Origin: Rehmannia glutinosa
Taxonomy: Eukaryota; Streptophyta; Magnoliopsida; Lamiales; Orobanchaceae
NCBI GenBank assembly: GCA_016081115.2
Contig: CM071930.1
Span: 48,707,335-48,771,334 of the forward strand
DNA: 64,000 bases
Direction of reading: 5' to 3'
Part shown: positions 12,990 through 24,209 of the stretch, in pieces
Position numbering within the stretch: the stretch's first letter is position 1
Layout: each line of letters opens with the position of its first letter
Program-made: the position numbers and the translations under genes
Notes under the pieces: model-generated
The model's database searches: none
What the model was told of the DNA's origin: nothing
The model's input: only the letters and a program-made list of their open reading frames with translations

Positions 12990-15180
12990 CTTGGGGATTC
13001 TAGGTTCATACAAATTGTCTCTTTTGTGTCAGATACCGCATATGTGTTTTGGCAATCGCCTTCTTTGGGTAATTGTGGTGTCTTTGAGTGTAGTGCCTAG
13101 GTGCATATATGTGTCTTTGATGGAAGCTCTTATACTTTTGGAATGGCCTTTCTTGAGTTCTAGGCCTTTGCCATTTGGGCTTATATTCCATAAGTCTATG
13201 CCGATAGTTCACATTATTCCAATCGGCACCGCTTTGATATTTTCTACCATTTCCATCATATGTATTTCTTTTATAGATTTTCTGGGGTTTTTGGTAGCTC
13301 GCTTCTTCTTTACTGAGTTTTTTTGTTTGGAGTTTGCCGAGAACTCGGCCGAATCTCTTCTCATTTGCCCTTTCAGCCGCACTCAATCGGTCGTTTTCCT
13401 TTTCCTTTATAACCAAGGCCGTTTGCTTGTAATTGTGCTTTGGAGTGAATGTGTGTGCAACATTTAGAGTTTTGGATTTTTAGACTCTTCATTGCTTGAA
13501 GATCCTTTTTCCAAAATTACTTTTGAGGTTTGACATAGCAAGAGGAATTAAATCCTAAGCCCTGTCTTGTCTCCACATTCTCTTTGACTCATAATAAGAT
13601 CATCCAATGATTTATATGCCTTAGTGAATGAGGCAATAACATTTTTGAGGTCATTCTCCCTCTTTTCTATGGCAACTATTTCTCGCTTATTAACTTAGCA
13701 TTTTCGGCCTTTAAACTTTCATTCTCATCGCCTATTTGACTTAGAGTACTCGGCTCCTTAGTCATTTTGTGAGTTTTGCTCTTGAGTAGGTTGTTTTCCT
13801 CATTTAGTAGTGTGTGTGAGGATTTAATGTGTTCAAAATCTTTCATCATTTTGCCTAATGAATCATAAAGATCAGTGGGTGATGAAGTGTGTGTGTCACA
13901 ATCACTATCACTAGATCCGAGTTTGATGAGTTGATGAGAGTGTACCTCATCTTCTTGGTCAGGTTGATCTTGTTCTTGGCCATCAAACGGATCAGGGCTT
14001 CTTCTTTGAGTCACTTGAGTAGTCACGCCTTTGCTCTCAATCAATTTGCTTCTCTTGACTTGTTTGTCTCGCCGGTTTCTCGCACCATCATTGCCTTTTT
14101 TTTTTTCTTGTCTTCTTTCTCTCAAGACCTTTCTTTCTTTCTTCATTCCCGTATTTGTTAACTACAGGATATGGGCGATAATGGCATAGTGACCTAGTTG
14201 TCTACAGATTCAAAGATAGATATTCAACCTTTTGATCGCTCTTTCCATTCTTGGATTGTCGGCCCTTTGATATTGACTTTTTGGTGATGTTGTTCTCTTG
14301 GTTGGCCTATCTTCCTTGATTTGGAGTGAGCCGAGTGTCTTCCGGAGGATTCCCCCTTTCTCTTGTAGTTCTTATTGAAGAACTTGTTGAACCTTTTTAC
14401 TAGTAGGGCTATTTCTTCCGGGTCAATAACTTCTTTGACCTCGCCTCTCTTCCCATCTTTAACAATTAGAGCGAGTTGTTTTAGGTACAACTGTCTCTTC
14501 CAGTCTTTTCTTCTCGGCTCAAACTCGTAGGCTTTGAGGTCGAGAATAATTCATGGTTGGATGTCTTTGATAGGTCCATGGAATGTCTTAGTGCCATGAC
14601 TTTCATTTCCCATTCAGTTGGAAGACTTTTTAGGATCTTCATACACATTTTTTCGTGTATATTCCTTTCCAAGTGAGATAGCTCGTTGGTGATTTCTCGT
14701 GAACGAGCATCCAGTTGATCCAGGTTTTCTCCAGAGATCATTTTGAAGTTCTCAAATTTCTCAGACGCCACCGATAATTTGTTTTCTTTGATTTGCTCCG
14801 AGCCTTCACAAATCAATGTTAGCTTGTCCGCATTTCTTTATCCGTTTTGCATGATTTGACTTTATTGAACATGGCTTTGTCCAAGGTTTTGTAAAGGATG
14901 TCCTTGGCTACATTGTCCAGGTTGTATCTTTTTCGTCATCATTTGTCCATTCAGTTCTTGGTTTTTCAACCATGGGGTGATGGGAGCAACATCCTCTTCT
15001 CCTTCACCGCAGCTCTTCTTCTTACAGATTGTGTTCACCTTTAAGATTTGCAGTGGCCCATCTTCTATCACTATCCACATCTCATCATGTAATGCCGATA
15101 GATGAGCCTCGCATACGAATTTTCCAATCATCAAATTCTTCAATTGTGAACATAGGGATGTGTGTCAAATTTGCTTCCAT
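12990..15180 (-). pseudogene. Copia gag (UBN2 type) of the SIRE-like element, degenerate
   Basis: A minus-strand ATG at 15180 starts the frame, about 110 bp after the PBS. Segments: 14862-15143 with LSALHDEMWIVIEDGPLQI and 14481-14816 with HEKMCMKILKSLPTEWEMKV, both classic UBN2 gag blocks; a decayed CCHC knuckle near 14165-14225 (one half reads RQLGHYA); and a charged coiled-coil-like linker at 13676-14146 with heptad-like Leu/Lys/Glu. The 13006-13416 segment is the basic, Tyr/His-rich stretch that usually precedes the Copia protease. Frames shift between segments. Confidence 0.82.
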
Positions 15181-15290
15181 GATAATAAATTTTAATGATA
15201 AAGAGAGTTTTGAAAGTTTAAGTACTAAAGCAGACTTTGAAAAGTTTGGAGATCTAGTTCAAGAACGGTGCGGAAGGCTCAATGAACCAA

Positions 15291-15304
15291 CCGCTCCGAT
15301 ACCA
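15291..15304 (-). other. Primer binding site of the SIRE-like Copia
   Basis: On the minus strand it reads TGGTATCGGAGCGG, two bases after the 5' LTR end. It is complementary to the 3' end of plant initiator tRNA-Met except for one base (the usual form has TCAGAGC). It proves the element is on the minus strand. Confidence 0.9.
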
Positions 15305-15306
15305 CT

Positions 15307-16846
15307 TGTAGGTCCCAAGGGGTGTAAGTGTAAGGTTTAGAAGGGGGTTGAATAAACCTTACCAAATTTTCGATTTAATCCTTTTAAAAATTCGAGTTGA
15401 TACTACACGTTGTGTCTTGGTGGACAAATCAATTTAGTTAATCAAGAGAGTTAGTCTCTCAACGACTCAATCGAGCGGTTGATGGAATAACTCGGCTCTT
15501 AAGTCTAAATTAACTCAATTGTGGTTTGTTTTTTTGGAAGACTTAACACCCTTAAGTTTGGTTAAGTAGAGATTTAGAGCTTGATTTAGTACTTAGAGAT
15601 TATCTAATGGATAGCAAATTTATCACAGATTTAAACAAATAAGATGCAGGAATTAAAGTCTTTGAAATGTAAATGACACAATAAATTTTTTATAGAGGTT
15701 CAAGATGGGGTAATTCTTCTACTCCTCTCTTCTCCAACTCCTGGAGGAATCCACTAGGTATTGATCAAGATACAAAGTGGTAATATCCAAGTCTTGATCA
15801 CATGGTGACTTGATCCTTTGGAACTCGGCCCGAGACGCCTTGATCACTGTTTGGCTTCTCGACGACTCGGCTTCTTCACAGGCGTACCGCTTGCTACTAC
15901 ACATGACTCACTTGCTCAAGCTCTTTGGATTTGATCACGAAGCCCTCCAAAAGCTCAAGACTTGGTTCGACTTGAACCTTCCTACAATCCTTCGAGGAAT
16001 GTAGACCCCTTGATTTTTCAAGAATTTCCTCTTCAACCGATTGAAGTTATCTTTCCTTCACAGAGTGAGTGTTGGATTGATGTTCTTCGTAGTGTAGGCT
16101 TGAGGATTGAGAATATTTCAGGTTTCGATTCTAATAATTGCTTGAACGTTTGTGGTTCTCGTATCCTTTTCTTTTAAAGTCATTCCTCGCCTTTTATAGT
16201 GATCTTTCAAAAATCGCCGTTGAAGAGATAGGTTTATTTTTGAAAGTCACTTGCGATCGTTGGCTTGTCTTGTTGCGATCCTTGGAATTGCCATTTCCTC
16301 GTATTAATTGTTCTTCACCTTTTCGAGTTCGACACGGTGTGGTGCTTCCCGTTCGTTTATTCCTTTTGCACGCGCTCGGGACTAAGCACTTCGAGAAAGG
16401 TAGCATGGAGATATTACTTGTTTAAGTAATTCTCTTGATTTCGTCTCGGCAACGGATCTTTTGATTATCTCGACTTGATCGCATTTCCTTGCTTTCCCAG
16501 GTGACTTAGAGTCACCTTCCAATCATTGGATGACTCTTCTGTCACTTCAACTTGAGACTTGGCTTTTCTTGAGTTGACTTGACCGATACTCCACTCGGAT
16601 GCATCTCGATTTTGCTTCTTCAAGAGAGTTCCCGTCTACTCTTCTTTGCCATACTACTGTCTTGCAAATGAGTCTTCCTTCTAGTCTCCGAGTTATCCTC
16701 TTGCATGTTTGGGCGTAGCCGACTTAACTCACTCCTTGACCAAATTTATTTATTACAATGTAGTTTACAACAAAAATGGGGTGTCAACTTCCTATTCTAA
16801 GTTTTACATGGCATTCATCAAAATCTAAACAATAAATTTCCTAACA
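15307..16846 (-). repeat. 5' LTR of the SIRE-like Copia
   Basis: Full-length match of 2849-4382. On the minus strand it starts at 16846 with TGTTAGGAAATTTATTG and ends at 15307 with CTACA, beside the PBS. TTATC follows its outer edge as the candidate target-site duplication. Confidence 0.9.
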
Positions 16847-16851
16847 TTATC

Positions 16852-17115
16852 AATCGGAAAAGTATTAGTAGTTTCTCGAAAAAGTATTAGTAATTTCTAG
16901 AGAGTATTTTAGTAGTGCTCCTACAACGTATTAGTTTTTCTTATAAAATGTATTAGTATTTCTCCATAAAAGTATTAGTCATTCCCATGAAAAGTATTAG
17001 TTTTTCCCTTGAAAATTATTATTAGTCGCCCTCAAAATTATTTAGTTCCCCAAAAATATTATTTTTCTCTTGAAACATATTAGTATTCCCATTAAAAGTA
17101 TTAGCAGATTAACTG
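16852..17115 (+). repeat. 22-bp minisatellite, right half
   Basis: Continuation of the GTATTAG array after the Copia: units such as AGTATTAGTAGTTTCTCGAA, more degenerate towards 17115. With 2425-2842 it forms one original array. Confidence 0.75.
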
Positions 17116-17527
17116 AAAAATATCCTAGACTATTGATATCTTTAAGCATCTATAGTAAATGGAAAAGCTCATAATTTCTTAGAGGATTGAGCATTGTCAC
17201 CGATTTTGCAAGCGTCTACGACTCAAAAAATTTCACATCTTTGCAGATTAACTTAGATTAGATTAAACAAAATAAAACATAAAAAAGTTGTAGAAATAGA
17301 TCTTGAAGACGAACTACTGAATTAGATATCTTTAAGCAAATGGTCCTCGAATCCCACAAAGCAGAAGAGTCATATGATCTCAAATATTTGAGCAACTTCA
17401 TTGCCATATGATTTGAAATATAAAGAAGAAAGGAAGAAAATCAGAAAATACAAGACAAATATAACTATTGACTCTTTGCTCATCCTTCCAGATCTGTATA
17501 AAAGCTGAGCTAAAAACAGATGCAGAA

Positions 17528-17653
17528 TCAGAGTTCCAGCTTAAGTTCTTCATTCCGATCGGAGAAGTAATGGAGAAGGTACAGGGTGGCCCGAACGATG
17601 GTGACCCAAACTCCGAACATAGCCATGTGGCTTTGCATCAGCGCCGCCGCTGC
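17528..17653 (-). pseudogene. Captured TOM6-like gene fragment
   Basis: The minus strand reads AAAALMQSHMAMFGVWVTIV, then a hydrophobic stretch, then LHYFSDRNEELKLEL and a stop at 17530-17528. This matches the C-terminal two thirds of plant TOM6, a small subunit of the mitochondrial outer-membrane import complex: a single membrane helix around FGVWV, then the conserved LHYxS and EELKL tail ending at the usual stop. The family's N-terminal MFPGMF block is missing; upstream sequence is unrelated and runs into the element's TIR. AT-rich sequence at 17130-17520 may be its 3' UTR. It lies inside the TIR element, so transduplication is the simplest explanation. A host pseudogene is less likely. Confidence 0.7.
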
Positions 17654-18197
17654 AGAAAAGGAGAATGGAGAAGAAGGCTCGATTATAAATTCCTTTTTTT
17701 TATTTATAAAAAAAGATCCGGGTCGGGTTTGGGGGATCCGTCTAACGGACTTAGATCCGTTAGACCGTCTAACAGGAGACCTACCCGTTTAATTTTGGTA
17801 TATTAGAATTTGGATGGAACGACTTGGATTTGAGGAAATTATTTTAAAGGGATAATTTCACTTTTGATACCTAAATTTTACCATATTTTTGCTTTTGATA
17901 CCCAATGTTCCAACTTAATCAGTTTTGGTACCCAATATTTTTCATTTTAATCAATTTAACTACAAGTCGTTATCTTTCCGTTAGGTGACCTATTACAGCA
18001 GGTAGGTGGATGGAATGCCCTAATTAGTCAGTAAAAAGACAACAATCTTTAATTAATCCTTAAAACTCATGTTTCCATCATCCTTGCAAATGACCGAAAC
18101 CCCAAAACCCCCAAATCACATTTTTTTGGTTCAATTCCGATGCATTTCCACAATACAGTGAAGAATTTGATATTTTCGCTCATAACGATATTAAAAT

Positions 18198-18391
18198 TTG
18201 GGAGACCCAATTAGTTTCTTGTATTATATACATTCAAAATAAAACTGCCCATTATTATTACATAGACTGATGTATAGACACACAGACGCACACTTGGGAG
18301 ACCCAATTAGTTTCTTGTATTATATACATTCAAATAAAACTGCCCATTATTATTACATAGACTGATGTATAGACACACAGACGCACACTTG
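18198..18391 (+). repeat. 96-bp tandem duplication
   Basis: Two near-identical copies start TTGGGAGACCCAATTAG at 18198 and 18294. They differ by one A in a short run. Non-coding and inside the MULE-like element. Confidence 0.9.
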
Positions 18392-18429
18392 GTGGGAATG
18401 ACTCTTTTAAATTTATCTTATTAGCAAGC

Positions 18430-18909
18430 TGGGGTGGAGCCAGGATCGCTGGTAAGGGGAGCCAAGAATAGTGGTGTCAATTTTGTGTCGCAAGACGTGT
18501 TCTGACACAGGTATTATAGGTCTGACACGAATCCGAACACAACTTGTTTAATTATTCGTGTCAAGATACACAACACGAACACGACCTATTTATGACAAGG
18601 GTAACCCGACACGCCACGAAAACCTATATAATTTAAAGTTGATGAATATATTTTTTTTCAATATATTTTAGAGAAATAATTATGAGAAACTCATCTTTTG
18701 ATGAATAAAAAACATATTTTTAAGATGATATAAGACCCACAAAATCTCCAATTTAACTTACTAAAATTCATGCAATAATTTTTATCCAACAAAATTATGA
18801 GGGGGACCAAAATACTAAATAATAAAAATATAGGTACAAAAATTAAAAAAAAAAGTAAAAAGGGGAGGGGGGGGCAAGGCCCCCTAGGCATACATGTGGC
18901 TCGCCACTG
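18430..18909. mobile_element. hAT element nested in the MULE-like element
   Basis: The left end is TGGGGTGGAGCCAGG and the right end TGGCTCGCCACTG, the inverted plant hAT terminus (CAGTGGCGAGCC form). TTAGCAAG(C) is duplicated at 18421 and 18910, as expected for the 8-bp hAT duplication. The interior includes CGTGTC/GACACG-rich sequence (18480-18630) resembling the subterminal repeats of another hAT family. No transposase is present. Confidence 0.75.
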
Positions 18910-19761
18910 TTAGCAAGCAATGTATAACAATAAAATAATAAAATATAAATAATAAAAAAGAAACGTGAGAACAAATGGGGGTTAAATTCTCAAAGAATGA
19001 TTGTGATACAGTAGTTTTAGATTTCCAACGAGATGCTAATATTATTGTACATTTCTAAGGAGCGGTGAGATTAATCTACGTTTTCTTAAGAAATAAATAT
19101 TAGGATAAAAAAACCAGCAAGTTTTTGGAGCTCCGGCATTTAATACCACGTGGAACAGTGGAAGCATAATTATGTCAAATTTCATCCTAAAACTCTTGTT
19201 CATCGAGGCCAGGTTTGGAGGAATATTCAAGACTCTGGAGAGTAGGGGATTAACGCTTCGAATCTTCGTCGAGTAAGCGGGAATAAACTAGTACCTCTTG
19301 TCCATGCCAAAAACATGCAAAAAAGAGAGTCATGAAGGAGTCCTTTAGTTTTCCACATGGGTTCGATGCTCAGAAGGCAAAAACTATCTCACTCACAAAT
19401 TTGAAACATGGAGCACGATGATGAGGTGAATTTGAAGATTTGCCCATTAATATACTTGAAGAGCTTGGAGTGGAATCTTCATTTCCTTCCACTTTTACAT
19501 TTTTCTTCTTAAAAATCGATTTTGAGCTTGGCTTAACATTCTATTTATGCACAAACACATTTTTTTCTCTTTTTTACCGAGTCTCACCCGCTCCAACAGG
19601 TAAAACGTTAAGTTTTAACAGAAAGATAACGATTTGTAGTTAAGTTGATTAACATGAAAAATGTTGGGTACTGAAACTGATTAAGTTGGAACATTGGGTA
19701 TCAAAAGCAAAAAGGTGGTAAAATTTAGGTATCAAAAGTGAAATTATCCCTTATTTTAAAT

Positions 19762-21171
19762 GACTTCATATAAAATGAATTGAGTTGAAATCCACCACAA
19801 ATCAAAATAAAATCTCAATGACTTAAAGTCTATTGCATTATGAGATATTATCGAACAAAGTTCAATTAGTTTGTTCTTATAAATATAAAATATTTAACTT
19901 CAAGTTGATGATCAATTCAAATGATCACAACTTAAAGAAAACGATATAATTTGAAAAAAAAAAAACAAATATTTACTTTTAATTATGATTTTAGTAAGTG
20001 ACAAATTCACAAGTGTGAATAGTTGGACTACGTGTCATATGTATAAGGGCACCCAAAATAGGAGACATTTGTAAGAGATATTTCTCCAAATATTAACATT
20101 TCTTTTCACCACCAGTGTGGGTGAAATATTTTGCTGAGTTGTGAGCTTAGTATATATCCGAATATTTGAGTGAGAAAACAAAAAGACACGACTTGCACTT
20201 GGTAGGCGTGAGTCCACCCTGGAGAAAAGGACTTGTGCTTGGTGCCACGTGCGAGTGGGAAGGCAGAAATCTTGACTCCACCACCCGCTGCGCATGGTTT
20301 TCACTCTTTTGCATTTGTTTTTTTTTTTAATAAGAAATGTGTTTTAATTCTTGCAGCCGTTTTGCATTTAGAAATTAGTTTTTCAATTTCTTTTTTTTTA
20401 GTTTGCCCATATATTGTAAATGTTATTGGCCTATATTATTCTATTTTTGCCTATATATATGTTTATTTTTTTGTGCAACATCTACTAAATGAATACCGGT
20501 TGAATTTAAGAATACAATTTAAATATTATATTAAGTGTACTACATATTTTCCAAAATATGTATATAACTTCAAAATTAAACACATTAAATGAAAAATATT
20601 AATGAAAAAAATTATAAATGGAATTAATTAAAATAAAGATACAACTTCAAAAATAGTAAATGATTTCATTATAATATAAATATAAATAAATATCAATGAA
20701 ATGACAATAGGCCACATAAATATGTGGTTGTTGGGATATTTGATTGTGGGGTATGAGATATTAGAATTAATTGATGACGTGGATTAATGAGTCTACAGGA
20801 TTAATGAGTTTACAAATATTTGAAAGAACTGTATCACCGTTGTGTATGCTCCAAGGACTATAATTTGCATGCCAGAGAAATAAAGTTCACATCACATATA
20901 ATTGAAACAGTGAAATTTTCTTGACTAAATATTTTTGTAACAATCAAACTTTACCTTTTTTTCGTTTTTTCTTCTCACTAAGGAACAAAATGTAATAATT
21001 TGTACCATAAATGGTGAAATTTTGTGGTGATTGTATTTATTTCCATTGAAAATGGTATAATAGGACGAAATTGTCACAAAATTAAATTTAACTTGTATAG
21101 GATACGTGGCCAAATTATAATTCGTCATGAGACTAAAATTTGAATCAAGTGTAATTGATTTGTGGTATTAT
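19762..21171. other. AT-rich intergenic stretch, no gene seen
   Basis: No recognisable coding frame. ORFs at 20035-20304 and 20233-20592 lack family motifs and have low-complexity composition. TE relics too old to name may be present. Confidence 0.5.
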
Positions 21172-22129
21172 AGAGATGGCAATGGGCGGGGCGGGTATTT
21201 CAATACCCAGACTCGTACCATCTATCTCACGGGGCGGGACGGGTCGACCCGTTCTAAATATAATTTTATTATTTTAATATTTATCTTGTATTTTATATTA
21301 TTGATAATTTTTTTATCTTATATTTTGTATTATAAAAGCATATTATTTATAAAAGTTATTATTATATGTGTTAAACTACATTATCTTATATAATATACAT
21401 GTAAATATATATCAAATATAGGAATTGGTTCAAATGAGACCAATGCCCTAGGGTGAGACCGTATGGACTTATCCTAACAATTGATTGGACTTTTTAGAGG
21501 GTTGTGATTTATCATGTTTTTCTACTATTTTCTCGTTAATTTTATTTCAATAAGCGTATGATAGTAATTATACTAGTAGGCGATTTTTTTTAATTATAGA
21601 AAAATCCGGATTCCGCTCCAATTATGCCACTTTATTAGGCCAATTTCCTTTACAATTTTTACACATATTTTTCTCTCTTCCTTCAATTGAATTTTCATTG
21701 ATTTGTAAAGCAAAATTGTTGGTCTCTTTATCTTCTCAGTTTGAAATCGTCAGTTCGAGATTGTTGGTCATTGATTTGCAACGTAAAAATTTTGTTTCGT
21801 CTTCTCACTCTGAAACTGTAGCATAAATTTGAAGGAGGTACTGAAATCCGCATGTGTTAATCATCGTGAACAATAGGAAAGCAAGTTTGTTTTGCACATT
21901 TCAATATAAGACTGTTAAATTAGGTTCTTTTTATTATTAGAGTTTTTTTAAGAGTAGGTTTGGCTATTGCTTATGTGTTTTTTCGTATTACTGTGTCTGT
22001 GCAAGTTTGCAGTATTAATTTAGGGTTTATATAGTGTCCTGGTGAAGATGATGGTGTTTGTTAAATTGAGTTGGTGGATGGGAGTAAATGTTATTAAGTG
22101 TTTATGTAATGCTAATATAGGGTTAGAAC

Positions 22130-24198
22130 TGTTAAAGTAGGATGGCCGACGCTCCAATTAGATTGGAGTTTATTCTACTTGTAAAGACAATTTTATTGAG
22201 AATCATATTAACAAATGCATTTCTTTATCATTTGTTTTGCTTTTAATACTATTAATTGTGAGTTTGATAAAGTCCTTAGACCATATTAAGCTATGGGACA
22301 TGGTCGTGCATTTGATGGTGATCATGGAACATGTCTCTAAGGTTTTGGTCTTAAATTAGTTCCACGTCAATGAGCTTGTCAAGATAGGACATTGAATAGC
22401 CCAACAAGATTTGTGCACATGATGGATGCTCGTATGATGAGGATGTTGCATTCCATTAATATTACCATTGCGATGCAAATGCATAGATGTGGGTGCCTGT
22501 TAGAGAACAAGTACACTGAACATGACCCAATGAAAATTCTTAACCGGAATACTTATTGTCGAATTAATAATTTTCACATTGCGATAGTATATGATTAGTC
22601 CTTAGACTTGAGGCACGATAGTAGCCTTGTATACATCCTGTAATATTTTGATTTATCTTCCGATTGCTTGACAATCATAAAGGGGATATTTTGGATGTTG
22701 CACTGATGTACATGGAGGTTAATCAGTGGCCAACATAAAATTCGCTACTTGTTTATTGACAAGTGAATCTCCTGTGTTTATATAGTTCGTGATTTAAAGA
22801 CCTTGGCCAAGGTATGATGAATATTGATTTATAAAGAAATCACTATAACTTGAAATGGAACCACAGTTATTAAATCAAGTGAGTTTCGACTTATAATCCA
22901 TGTCCAAGATTTAATCGGGAGATTAGATGTCGAAAGGACCGTACGTGTATGCAACTGCAATTGAAATATGTTTACTCGCTATTTCACTTATTGCTAGACG
23001 ATCATGCTACTTGCTAGATGTTCCCATAATTTGTAGGTTTTTCGAATTAAAGAGTTAATTTCAAAACGTATTAATTAATTGAATAATTATTTTTCGTAAG
23101 TTACAAAAGTTGTAAGCCTACTGCTAGCATTAGTTGTGAACATAAAGGGTCACGCACAAAATGATTGGTATCATTTCTTCAATCAAAAATAGTCCAAAGG
23201 GTTTGCTACAATTAATTGATAGAGATTAATTAATTGTGGCTTGATTTTAATTCAATGATTAAATTAAAAATTAAATTACATAATTAGATTATTTAATTAG
23301 ACCTAATTAGATTAGGAAGTCTTTGGAGTAAAAAATATTTAACTGATAAGATCAATTAATGAAAGACAATATTTAATAGTTAAATATATTGGATTATTTA
23401 TTTGGGCTAGATGGAATTGATTTGATGAAATTAATTAAATATGGGTTAGATTAATTAATTGAAATTAATTGATGGACCTTTTTAATTAAATGTCCAATTC
23501 AATATTTAATTAAGCCCATAAGGATAGACCCATCTGACTAATTTGAAAGAAAGAAAAAGATGGAGGAATTTTCTTGTGAATATCCGGATAAGGGTTATTC
23601 GGATATGGCAAGATATCGTAGGATCAATTGAGATTATTCTATAATATTCTTCTACTTATTTTAAGTTTTGAATCTTGACACTTTTATGAACATTGGATGT
23701 ATCATATAAGTATCTTTAACAATCATTAGAAGAATAACGGATACAAAACAGATAAAAAATTGTAGACGTCTTCTCTCTAAGAAAAACGTCTACCCCTTCG
23801 TGCTACCATCCATCATGTGGATTGGCTTTAAAAAATCGTAGACGTCTTCAAATTTGAGATTGAACATTGAAACAGGTTATAAATTACTAGCGAAGTTTAT
23901 GATCCGGGTGCTACCATCCATCGTGTGGTCTGGCTTTAGAGGAGGGACACTTGGACCTCTGCGAGATCGTGATTCTAGGATTTACCCTACCGTGAGGAAT
24001 TTAAATTATTTCTACATCCTCTTCAAAATGAAGCTATTAAGGTTAAGATTATTAAATCTTGATTTTTACTGCTTGCATAAACGCGCGGTCGTTAAATTGC
24101 TACGAGAACCCGGGGCTTTTATTTTATGTATAATTGTATGCGTGCTTTTAATTTTTAATTTCCGCTGCGTTAAGCCCCGCGGTATAGCAAACCCAACA
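22130..24198 (+). mobile_element. Solo LTR, 2.07 kb, with perfect 5-bp target-site duplication
   Basis: It starts TGTTAAAGTAGGATGG, ends ATAGCAAACCCAACA, and is bounded by AGAAC at 22125-22129 and 24199-24203. It contains AT-rich TTAATTAA-like stretches, duplicated GTGCTACCATCCATC segments near 23800 and 23910, and a 3' part with the CCCCGCGGTATAGCAAACCC type of end. No internal retroviral-type domain is present, so it arose by LTR-LTR recombination. Copia or Gypsy cannot be decided without a second copy. Confidence 0.85.
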
Positions 24199-24209
24199 AG
24201 AACGATGCA

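Larger units (their letters stand above)
2849..16846 (-). mobile_element. SIRE/Maximus-like Ty1-copia retrotransposon, full length but decayed
   Basis: The element is 13,998 bp on the minus strand. Its LTRs are about 1.53 kb (5' LTR 15307-16846, 3' LTR 2849-4382), starting TGTTAGGAAATTTATTG and ending GGGACCTACA. A Met-initiator-type PBS lies at 15291-15304 and a polypurine tract at 4383-4398. Gag, protease, integrase, reverse transcriptase and RNase H remnants follow in Copia order, then a long env-like region. Long LTRs, size and the extra 3' reading region are typical of the SIRE lineage. The candidate target-site duplication is TTATC (2843-2847 and 16847-16851), with one extra base on the left. 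Many frameshifts and stops make it non-autonomous today. Confidence 0.88.
2292..17778. mobile_element. TIR element with minisatellite interior, split by a SIRE-like Copia
   Basis: The termini are inverted copies about 50 bp long: left CTCCTGTCAGACCGTCTAAC, right (reverse complement) CTCCTGTTAGACGGTCTAAC. Each end also contains a local palindrome, for example GTCTAACGG facing CCGTTAGAC at about 17740-17766. Without the 14.0-kb Copia (2849-16846) the element is about 1.5 kb. Its interior holds a 22-bp minisatellite on both sides of the Copia and a TOM6-like fragment near the right end. A relative lies at 62255-63000 and a variant at 54748-56380. No target-site duplication was found. MULE is the likeliest superfamily (gene capture, long TIRs), but this is inference. 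Confidence 0.65.
17849..19751. mobile_element. MULE-like TIR element with ~140-bp inverted ends
   Basis: The left end starts GGGATAATTTCACTTTTGAT and the right end is its reverse complement. The inverted repeat stays similar for about 140 bp (to about 17993 on the left and from about 19590 on the right). A perfect 10-bp duplication TTATTTTAAA flanks it (17839-17848 and 19752-19761). Long TIRs with a 9-11-bp duplication fit Mutator-like elements. No transposase frame is seen, so it is non-autonomous. A hAT element and a tandem duplication lie inside. Confidence 0.85.

Noticed and set aside
17571..17806. Plus-strand ORF starting MEKVQGGPNDGD
   Set aside because: The minus strand over the same bases reads as TOM6, a better explanation; the plus frame has no known match.
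20233..20592. 119-codon hydrophobic ORF
   Set aside because: Composition follows AT-rich, T-run sequence; no family motif or conserved start context.
21172..21250. Target-site duplication for the GC-ended outer element
   Set aside because: I compared several possible end positions and found no convincing 8- or 9-bp match, so I left it undefined.
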